DNA of 5,823 nt from assembly GCA_014323965.1 (NCBI GenBank), contig JACONB010000133.1, forward strand, positions 2,452 through 8,274, read 5' to 3'. Both the position numbers and the translations under genes were made by a program. Below are positions 1 through 5,552 of the stretch, in pieces (position 1 is the first letter of the stretch; the number at the start of each line of letters is the position of its first letter). The notes under the pieces are model-generated. The model saw nothing but the letters and a program-made list of their open reading frames with translations. It was not told the origin of the DNA and ran no database searches. The stretch comes from Prochloron sp. SP5CPC1. Its GTDB lineage: Bacteria > Cyanobacteriota > Cyanobacteriia > Cyanobacteriales > Prochloraceae.

Positions 1-101
1 TTGACTGGGACAGTTACCTTGCCAAACTTTTCACCAAAATGTTCTATCCATTCCCTAAACTGATACCAACCAGCGTCATTAATAGACTTAGCAAGACAGC
101 T
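1..101 (-). pseudogene. tnpB: TnpB (IS200/IS605 OrfB) transposase fragment, runs off the left edge
   Basis: Read on the minus strand, this stretch gives about 33 residues beginning SCLAKSINDAGWYQF and continuing REWIEHFGEKFGKVTVPV. That matches the conserved TnpB region (N-H-x-LAKSI-x-D-A-x-W) lying between the RuvC-like motif carrying the catalytic Glu and the C-terminal zinc finger. TnpB is the RNA-guided nuclease encoded by IS200/IS605 and IS607-type elements. A stop codon (TAG, 104-102) stands just upstream in frame and no start is present, so the N-terminal two thirds are missing; the 3' end lies outside the window. The family call rests on a short but distinctive motif. The fragment joins directly to an IS end at 111-145 whose orientation is opposite to what this gene would predict. 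Confidence 0.72.
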
Positions 102-110
102 CTATGAAGC

Positions 111-145
111 AAGAATCCCCGTCTCTTTAGAGCGGGGAGTGTCAA
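111..145 (+). mobile_element. IS200/IS605-type right-end stem-loop and tip (left boundary of island)
   Basis: A stem-loop with arms CCCCG (117-121) and CGGGG (133-137), an inner CTC/GAG stem (123-125 / 130-132), a bulged T at 122 and loop TTTA, is followed by the tip GTGTCAA ending at 145. A GAATC, stem-loop, GGGAG-TCAA layout is characteristic, from general knowledge, of right ends of IS200/IS605 elements, where it also forms the 3' end of the TnpB guide (omega) RNA scaffold. The tip position is supported independently: the receptor coding sequence aligns with its paralog up to 146 and diverges exactly there. Read in this orientation, the omega-RNA guide would begin at 146. Only the end is visible; no complete element lies in the window. 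Confidence 0.7.
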
Positions 146-763
146 CTGGATTGCCTGGGGAATATCCCGAGTGGGAGTATCAGTGCGGGTTGCGGTGGTG
201 GCATCCCGGGCAACATAGGGTGTTTCTTCCCCTTCCCCCGTCACGATTAGCTCTTCTTCTACCGCCTCTCCTTCAGGATTCAGGATGTAGGCAAGCACCC
301 CCGATCGCAATACCACATCTGTGGTGGGCAATGCTTCCCGCCCAATAACTGTGACTTGGATAGTTTCAGTATTTAGCTGGGTTACTTGAACCTCAACAAT
401 ATCAAAAGTGGGATTGTCGGCCCTAAATACTTCATTTTCTGGAAGGGCGAGTATAGCGTTGGGAATATCGGCAATTAGTTTGTTTCCTTCTGTACGAAAC
501 AAGTTGGTATCCATAGATAAGGTGGCCTCGTCTAGGGTATCGAAAATAATTTCTAGTTCTAAACCAGTAAGATTTAGTCTCACTCCCGTGACTTCAATTG
601 GGGTTCTGTTTTGGGCTATAATTCTTCCACTAGTATCTGGGTCAACAAATTTTGATGTAGTAACTTCAGCAGCACTTAAACCAGCAAATGAAATGAAAAT
701 TAAACTAGGGCTAGCTAGTATGATTGGCATTGTCCTATTGAATAGAATAGTTTTCAGTTTCAT
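146..763 (-). pseudogene. AMIN-domain TonB-dependent siderophore receptor, 3' truncated by IS end
   Basis: This is the first 206 codons of a second outer-membrane siderophore receptor. ATG at 763 (MKLKTILFN) is followed by a signal peptide of about 31 residues with likely cleavage near LSA-AE, then an AMIN domain at about residues 54-160, a TonB-box-like EELIVTG, and the start of the plug (RDIPQAIQ). The paralog at 1988-4505 continues VIPQEVL, but here the reading frame passes into the IS tip at 145 and ends at a stop at 44-46, giving a 239-residue chimera whose last 33 residues are read from IS DNA. Plug and barrel are absent, so it cannot be a receptor, although an exported AMIN fragment could be made. 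It lies 85 bp downstream of the PepSY gene on the same strand. ATG 763 is preferred over the TTG at 772 because it starts the basic MKLK signal-peptide head; neither has a clear ribosome binding site. Confidence 0.85.
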
Positions 764-848
764 AATGATCAATGTCGATTAATAGTGGATTGAATGTTGA
801 TAATTTGGGCAAGTTGACGGTAAAAATAATCAAGTTTTTTTGTGTTCT

Positions 849-1985
849 TTAAACTTGCTTGAGGCTTTTAGACCGTACTTCCTGTTGCTGGGCTTCCTGT
901 TTTCGTGCTTTTTGCCAACGTCGTTTTTGCCAGAGAACAAATCCAGTTACTAAAAAGAGAGTTGGAGTTAATCCCGCGATCGCATAAATCACCTGACTCG
1001 TAACTCCCCAGAATCGACCAAAGTGGAAATTGAGCAAGAACTGACCCAACCGCAGCCCAGGAGTCCACTGGACTGTTTTTTGCTGAGAAAGCACCTTTCC
1101 AGTGAAGCGATCGAGGCTTACATTACTTAAAGGAATATCCGGGATTGGATCTTCGGGAAAAGCAAGCCGAACTTGAACTTCTCGCTTATCTTCACCAGAA
1201 AAACTTATAGATATTGCTTTACCTCCCGGGAGAGTTTCTTCAGTGCGTTGTAATAATTCCCCAAAGGACAGAGGTTTTGGGTTAGCAGGCAAAGCAGGTA
1301 ATTCAGCTTTTTCAGGAGGTGCACCGATAATTAGAGCCAGGAGAGGCTCAACGTGGTGAAGCAGCACGATGACAGTTCCAGTAAAACCCAGAAGTACTAA
1401 TACTAGAGAAAAAAATACGCCAGTAACTTTATGCAAGTCATAGGACAATAGTTGTTTGGCGGAACCCCATCGTAATTTGAAGCCTGCTTTTAAGTTTTTC
1501 CAACCTGGCCAAAGGATTATCCCTGTAATACCTAACACCATCATCAGTACGCCACAAGTTCCCGCGAGAAATTCCCCTGGAGTTCCAGCAAGAAACGTAT
1601 AATGGAGTCGAAGAAGGAACCCAGTGACAGTGCGATCGAAATTCCACGAGCCTAAAACTGCCCCCGTGTAGGGATTCACGTAGAGGCTAGAGGATTGTTC
1701 CTCCTCTGAAGACAGCCAAAACACGTAGGGTTCATCTGCTGCCTTTGGGATTGTAATCGATCGCAATCGATCCCCAGGTAGGGAAGCTTGAAGGGACTCC
1801 ATTAGAGTATCAATGGGCAACATTTCCCCCTCAGGAACTACTTCCATAACAGCAGGATTGGTGGCATGTTCCACGGTTTCATGAAACACCAAAAGGCTGC
1901 CAGTTAAACCCATGACAACTAAAAGAAGACCGATAAAAATGCCAATGGAACCATGAATAGTTAAAACAAACTGTCGTAATTTCAT
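849..1985 (-). CDS. PepSY-associated TM domain protein (iron-uptake associated)
   Basis: A complete 378-residue inner-membrane protein of the PepSY-associated TM family (PiuB-like), commonly found next to TonB-dependent siderophore receptors and suspected of roles in periplasmic iron release or ferric-siderophore reduction; the exact reaction is not settled. Four hydrophobic helices are visible at about residues 13-35, 138-160, 187-210 and 329-352, with two soluble PepSY-like stretches between them (about 41-125 and 213-310). Conserved histidines at or near the helix ends (H11, H35, H128, H185, H210/H211, H321), in contexts such as LRLHYTF, DLHKVTG and NFHFGRF, could bind haem or metal; that is inference. 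The C-terminus is a basic, Gln-rich cytosolic tail. ATG 1985 lies 2 nt after the receptor stop, and GGAG about 7 nt upstream inside the receptor gene serves as ribosome binding site, so translation is probably coupled to the receptor. Length is normal and no damage is seen. Confidence 0.88.
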   Translation of the reverse strand: MKLRQFVLTIHGSIGIFIGLLLVVMGLTGSLLVFHETVEHATNPAVMEVVPEGEMLPIDTLMESLQASLPGDRLRSITIPKAADEPYVFWLSSEEEQSSSLYVNPYTGAVLGSWNFDRTVTGFLLRLHYTFLAGTPGEFLAGTCGVLMMVLGITGIILWPGWKNLKAGFKLRWGSAKQLLSYDLHKVTGVFFSLVLVLLGFTGTVIVLLHHVEPLLALIIGAPPEKAELPALPANPKPLSFGELLQRTEETLPGGKAISISFSGEDKREVQVRLAFPEDPIPDIPLSNVSLDRFTGKVLSQQKTVQWTPGLRLGQFLLNFHFGRFWGVTSQVIYAIAGLTPTLFLVTGFVLWQKRRWQKARKQEAQQQEVRSKSLKQV

Positions 1986-3510
1986 TACTAAAACTCCACA
2001 GAAAGAGAACCAATGACAGTAAAACCTTCGCCGGGATTAATTTCTCCGGTACGGCTGTTTTCTGTCCCCTCAATGTAATCTATGTCAAATAAATTTCTAA
2101 AATTTACTGACCCTCGCCAGCCATCCCGTTCGTAGGCAATAACAGCATTTGTTAAGAAGTAACTATCCAACTTGAAGCTGTTTTCATTGTCACCAAAACG
2201 TTCGCTGACAAAATTCAAGCCACCTCCCAGAGTCAACCCCCGCAAAGGTCCGCCCTGAATCTCGTAAGTGGTCCAAAGGTTGGCATTATGTTCCGGTACA
2301 TTAAACAGTCGATTCCCTTCCAAACCGCCATTATCTTCCGTAATCTTGCTGTCGATATAGGCATAGTTAGCAATTAAATTCCAACCAGGGAGAATTTCTC
2401 CCATTGCATCCAGTTCTATTCCACGGCTCCGTTGTTTTCCTGATGCGATGGAAAAGAGAACATTATTCGGGTCAGGGGTAGCTACGTTTTCTTTGGTGAT
2501 GTTAAAATAAGCCAAACTGGTTATGAAGCTTCCACCCAGCAGTTCTGCCCTCACCCCAACTTCAATTTGTTCTCCCCGCTCAACTTCCAGAAACTCTCCC
2601 GTAACTGCCATTGCATTATTGGGGACGAAGGATTGGCTGTAACTGGCGTAGAGGGAAACAGGTTCAATGGGTTGATAGACCAAGCCCACCCGAGGAGTCA
2701 AAGCATCATCATTCTGGGTTTCCTCGGTTTTTGTGGCAACGAAAAAGGAAGGTAGGGTGATATTTTCTTGCCGAGTCGTATCATAGCGAACACCCGCAAG
2801 TAATTTTAAGTTATCCAGCAATTTGACTTGATCTTGAAGGTAAATTCCTAGGCTATCCAACTGATTGCTACCTTCAAACAAAATAGGGTCTGTTTCCGGA
2901 TTTACCCGAGTGATAGTGCCGTAAACTGGATCGAAAATGTTGAAGGGTCTTGCTGCCATGGGATTGATATTGCCCACATTATCCAATTGATCTCGTCGAG
3001 CTAAATCCACTCCTATCAGAAGGGTATGTTCCACAAATCCCGTAGCAAACTCCCCCACAACATTAGTTTGTAGTTCGTAGGTGGTGCTAGGTTGTTTGAG
3101 GAAAATTGGCGCACGAACCTGAATTCCCGTTGTCTCATCTAGGGGCCTCACACCGAAAGAGGAAAAGAATTCAGAATCGTAATGAGTTAAATAAAAGGCG
3201 TTCCGTAGCTTCCAGTCTTCGCTAAAACGGTGTTCAAAGTTATAGCCAACTCTGAAGAATTCAGTATTTGTTTCATCATCCAGTTCCCCGATCGCGCGGC
3301 CCAGGGGTACATCAGCCACTCGATCGCCGATAGCCACCAAGCCAAAATCGCTGGGTCGCTGGTCTTCAGAGTATTCCAGATTCAGGGTTAAATCGGTGCG
3401 ATCGCCAATATCAATCCTAAACGTGGGAGCAATAAAGAAACGATTGTTGTTGGTAGTAAAATCCCTGAAACTATCTTCCGTGCGAGATAGGACATTGATG
3501 CGATAGCGTA

Positions 3511-3518
3511 CCCCCCCC
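3511..3518 (-). repeat. Poly-G tract (G8 on coding strand) causing the receptor frameshift
   Basis: Eight consecutive C on the plus strand, that is G8 in the receptor mRNA, placed at the junction of plug and barrel. G8 puts the ribosome out of frame; G7 (or any length differing from it by a multiple of three) restores the complete receptor. Homopolymers of this length are prone to replication slippage and also to sequencing error. Confidence 0.9.
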
Positions 3519-3911
3519 ATCTTCCGTAATAGGGCCGGTAAAATCCAGGTTGGAACTGAAGAGATTGCGGTTACCCAAATCCACACCGATTTCAACTCGA
3601 GGTTCTTTCAACGGTTGCTCGCTAACCAGGTTAATGACTCCCCCCGGTTCGAGAGTTCCAAACAGAATAGAAGCTGCTCCTTTGAGAACTTCGATCCGCT
3701 CAATATTTGCCAGTTCTGGAAAGCCAGAATTGCCAAAGCTGGCATTGGTCAATCTAAATCCATCCCGCAACACCGATGATTCATCGAAACCTCGAATTTG
3801 ATAGCGAGCGCCTCTGGGATCTCTAGAGTTTTGCAACACACCACTTACATTGCGCAAAGCATCATTGAGACGAATCACCTCTTGGTCTTCCAGCACCTCT
3901 TGGGGAATTAC

Positions 3912-4385
3912 CTGAATCGACTGGGGAATATCTCGCAAAGGAGTATCCGTGCGGGTTGCCGTGGTGGCATCCCGGGCAACGTAGGGTGTTTCAGTCTGTC
4001 CCGTCACGATCAGCTCCGATTCTATTGCTGTTGCTTCCGGGTTGAGTGCGTAGGAAAACGGGCCAGATCTCAACGATACATTGGTGGTTGGCAAGGCCCC
4101 TTGACCCACAACAGTAATGCGGATAGTTTCCGGCTCGAATTGGATTACCCGAACTTGGGAAATGTCTCCGGTGGGATTGACAGCATAAAAGAACTGGGTG
4201 TCTGGAAGGGCAAGTACGGCATTGGGAATATAGGCAATCAGCCGGTCACCTTCAGCACGAAAAAGACTGGTATCTACAGACAGAATAGCGTTATCCAGAG
4301 TATCCAGGATAATTTCAAGCTCTCCGTCAGCAAGATTTAGGCTTACGTCGGTGACTTGCACTACAGTGGAGTTTTGAGCGATGAC
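3912..4385 (-). repeat. Long diverged direct repeat (receptor N-terminal region), partner at 146-622
   Basis: The 474 bp encoding the AMIN domain, TonB box and start of plug of the full receptor pair with 477 bp at 146-622 in the truncated paralog, in the same orientation and about 3.8 kb apart. The proteins agree over the whole length (for example ETPYVARDATTATRTDTP is shared exactly) with a one-codon length difference next to the TonB box. Near the TonB box the DNA is almost identical, while the AMIN part is more diverged. This shows a duplicated receptor gene and offers a substrate for homologous recombination that would delete the PepSY gene. Confidence 0.8.
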
Positions 4386-4514
4386 TTGCGAGATTGCTTC
4401 TGGAAATTGTTGCTCTGCTACTGCTACTTGCGCGCTAACAATTTGGCCGCTTGCTACGACCAAGAGCGCAAAAAAATTGGAAACCTGTAACGACTTTTTA
4501 ATCATTTACTTTTA

Positions 4515-4922
4515 TTAATTTTTGTTTTTATATTTTGTACTGTCATTACGCTGTACTGATATAGATACTCCCCCAAGAATTAAGCGTTCCAAGGAAAGTC
4601 CCATACTGCTGCGTCCTAATGCGTAGACCATGGCAGTGGCAACAACCGAACCGCACCAAGCACCCAATGGCAGCAGTGTCGGCGACAAACTTAGGGTCAC
4701 AATCGCCACTACTACCAAGCCCGCTCCCGCAGAAATACCTAGCACACGAGGAAGTCGTAGCTGCCACAGAATAGTTTGAGGTAAGACTTCTCCTTGTCGG
4801 AATAGCGCCCCGCCCGAGCCAGTTGATCTGCCCAGAGCCAGCGACCATGCCGCGCCAGGGTACAGCTTGCCAAGTTCGGGATTGAAGCATGAATGCTCTT
4901 CCAGGAGTGGTGAGAGGGACTT
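4515..4922 (-). pseudogene. FecCD-family siderophore ABC permease remnant (internal and C-terminal deletions)
   Basis: An open frame of 135 codons without a convincing start carries FecCD permease segments. GGALFRQGEVLPQTILWQ plus LRLPRVL is the conserved block before the second membrane helix; GISAGAGLVVVAIVTLSLSP and the following LGAWCGSVVATAMVYALGRSS then RLILGGVSIS match the next part of the family. Between LPRVL and GISAGAG the family normally has about 30 residues (LLALLVGA-type helix through NPLADP), which are missing in frame here. After GGVSIS the protein runs into SVQRNDSTKYKNKN and stops, so the remaining roughly 200 residues are lost. Full permeases have about 330-350 residues. 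An internal GTG at 4745 could start only a 76-residue piece and is not a natural start. Upstream residues (4922 to about 4815) are not recognisable. It sits between the ExbB fragment and the receptor, as expected for an inner-membrane importer of the same operon. It cannot be functional. Confidence 0.75.
4536..4558. repeat. 7-bp direct repeat TGTACTG x2, 16 bp apart
   Basis: TGTACTG occurs at 4536-4542 and 4552-4558 (CAGTACA on the coding strand), 31-53 bp upstream of the receptor ATG and overlapping the 3' end of the permease remnant. A 16-bp period is about one and a half helical turns. It may be a site for a direct-repeat-binding regulator (AraC/PchR-type proteins control siderophore receptors in cyanobacteria) or a trace of the deletion that removed the permease 3' end. 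The function is a guess. Confidence 0.3.
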
Positions 4923-5086
4923 TCAAATTAGAGTGAAAGATTTATCAAGAACAATTTTGAATTAGATTAGCATCTACTAAGAATTAATGTCAAGAAGTTT
5001 TGAGATAGGCGAAAAAATTTTTTGGGTTTAATCCAACCGCCCCTGTGCTTAGAACCATCCTTCCCCACACAATTGTTAGAATCCAA

Positions 5087-5365
5087 TTATTGTTCTTCAG
5101 CTTGGCGCTGACGTTCAAGTTCTTCAGCTCGCCGCCGTTCTAACTCTTCCTGCGGCAAGTCGGCATTGTTCCGTAAACGCTGCATTGCCCTGTCTGGCTG
5201 GGTATAAAACGAGCGCAGCACCTCTCGAATCAACCGTTTTTGCCGCAGATTCACCCGCGACCAGAAAACTAAACGCTCGAAAATCAGGGCGATCGCTGCT
5301 AATGAAAAAGCTAACAGGGGCCAAGCTACAACGCCCCCTGCTCTGAAAAAGTTATCAATGGGCAT
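5087..5365 (-). pseudogene. exbB: ExbB/TolQ/MotA-family proton channel, truncated
   Basis: A 92-residue open frame starting MPIDNFFRAGGVVAWPLLAFS, the typical N-terminus of cyanobacterial ExbB-like proteins, with one membrane helix at about 11-33 and a basic cytoplasmic stretch (RVNLRQKRLIREVLRSFY, then RAMQRLRNNADLP). ExbB with ExbD uses the proton gradient to drive TonB and thereby outer-membrane receptors. At residue 71 family resemblance stops: the usual IARIFL continuation and the two further helices, which hold the proton-path residues, are absent. A short charged tail, QEELERRRAEELERQRQAEEQ from residue 72 to 92, follows, either the native C-terminus joined by an internal deletion or a secondary sequence. 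Full family members have about 210-240 residues. ATG 5365 is chosen for the family-like N-terminus; only a weak GAAAG precedes it. It is first on the minus strand and has its own promoter-like sequence upstream. It is unlikely to conduct protons. Confidence 0.75.
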
Positions 5366-5384
5366 GTTGTCTTTCGTTTGTTAC

Positions 5385-5404
5385 AGTTCCACTGGAGTGG
5401 AACT
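5385..5404. promoter_or_regulatory. Perfect 9+2+9 palindrome upstream of the ExbB fragment (candidate operator)
   Basis: AGTTCCACT (5385-5393), two G, and AGTGGAACT (5396-5404) form a perfect inverted repeat centred about 30 bp upstream of the ATG at 5365. The 2-nt centre is too small for a good RNA hairpin loop, which favours a site for a dimeric DNA-binding regulator. It lies downstream of the candidate promoter, a position suited to repression. It does not resemble the Fur consensus (GATAATGATAATCATTATC); the regulator is unknown. Confidence 0.5.
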
Positions 5405-5426
5405 AATTGAAAAATTTTCTTTATAA

Positions 5427-5456
5427 ACTATACAGCTTCTCTATCACTAATGGCAA
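5427..5456 (-). promoter_or_regulatory. Candidate sigma-70 promoter for the iron-uptake gene line
   Basis: On the minus strand, TTGCCA (5456-5451) is followed after 18 bp by TATAGT (5432-5427), each one base from consensus. Transcription would start near 5420, about 55 nt upstream of the ExbB start, with the palindrome at 5385-5404 in the early transcribed region. This is a prediction from sequence only; AT-rich DNA gives such matches fairly easily. Confidence 0.4.
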
Positions 5457-5489
5457 TAACATCGAAGTTTTGTCTAATATCAATTCTCT

Positions 5490-5536
5490 TTGACACTCCC
5501 ACGGCTCCACTACGTTAAAGCCGTGGGATTCTCCCG
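5490..5536 (-). mobile_element. IS200/IS605-type right-end stem-loop and tip (right boundary of island)
   Basis: The arms CCCACGGCT (5498-5506) and AGCCGTGGG (5519-5527) form a perfect 9-bp stem with a 12-nt loop. On the minus strand the order is GAATC, stem-loop, GTGTCAA with the tip at 5490, the same plan as the end at 111-145 but in opposite orientation. By analogy with IS200/IS605 elements this is a right end and the 3' end of an omega-RNA scaffold whose guide would begin at 5489 and run left. No tnpA or tnpB coding sequence accompanies it; the bases from about 5537 to 5552 are unassigned and a different gene remnant follows. It may be a solo end or a miniature derivative. Confidence 0.65.
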
Positions 5537-5552
5537 TCTAGCCCAATCGTAG

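Larger units (their letters stand above)
1988..4505 (-). pseudogene. AMIN-domain TonB-dependent siderophore receptor with a frameshift in a G8 tract
   Basis: An outer-membrane receptor for ferric siderophores, 838 residues if one G is removed. In order: signal peptide (1 to about 25, cleavage near VSA-QV); AMIN domain (about 48-154), probably contacting peptidoglycan or the envelope; TonB-box-like ESELIVTG (162-169); plug (about 190-300, with QIRGFDES, RDGFRL and RIEVLKGAASILFG); then a 22-strand-type barrel ending in NLFDIDYIEG and the terminal aromatic of SLSVEF, the usual outer-membrane sorting signal. The frame breaks at residue about 331: G8 on the coding strand (3511-3518) makes the first frame stop at 3471, whereas G7 would read EDGGVRYRINV and continue to 1988. 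As given, one frame encodes residues 1-344 (4505-3471) and the other continues to 1988. Apart from that one base both parts look under selection. It starts 9 nt after the permease-remnant stop, without a clear ribosome binding site. Sequencing error, decay or phase variation are all possible. Confidence 0.88.

Noticed and set aside
113..140. CRISPR-like or factor-independent terminator reading of the GC-rich hairpin
   Set aside because: It is a single copy with no repeats or T-run, and the exact junction with receptor homology at 145/146 fits an IS end better.
408..782. A 124-codon plus-strand open frame
   Set aside because: Antisense to the signal peptide and AMIN region of the truncated receptor; no family resemblance.
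831..857. CAAGTTT/AAACTTG inverted repeat just after the PepSY stop, as a terminator
   Set aside because: Only a 7-bp AT-rich stem with a 13-nt loop and a broken T-run on the minus strand; too weak to call.
1438..1647. Short minus-strand open frame inside the PepSY gene
   Set aside because: An out-of-frame shadow of an intact 378-residue gene.
3798..4340. A 180-codon open frame on the plus strand
   Set aside because: It lies fully antisense to the AMIN/plug part of the receptor, has no recognisable domain, and the minus-strand frame explains the sequence.
4506..4535. A Fur box or -10 element (TATAAA) before the receptor
   Set aside because: The AT-rich spacer has no 19-bp Fur-like symmetry, and no -35 at suitable distance supports the TATAAA.
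4546..4926. A 126-codon minus-strand frame overlapping the permease remnant
   Set aside because: The neighbouring frame carries clear FecCD motifs (ILWQLRLPR, GISAGAG); this one has a Cys/Ser-rich composition without motifs.
4964..4993. Perfect TTGACA (minus strand, 4993-4988) as a -35 for the permease remnant
   Set aside because: No acceptable -10 at 16-18 bp; the best candidates, CTAATC and TAATCT, match poorly.
5012..5037. A6T6 tract with an adjacent short GGTT/AACC hairpin as a terminator after the ExbB fragment
   Set aside because: The stem is only 4 bp and the A6 separates it from the T-run; A/T tracts are common in such spacers.
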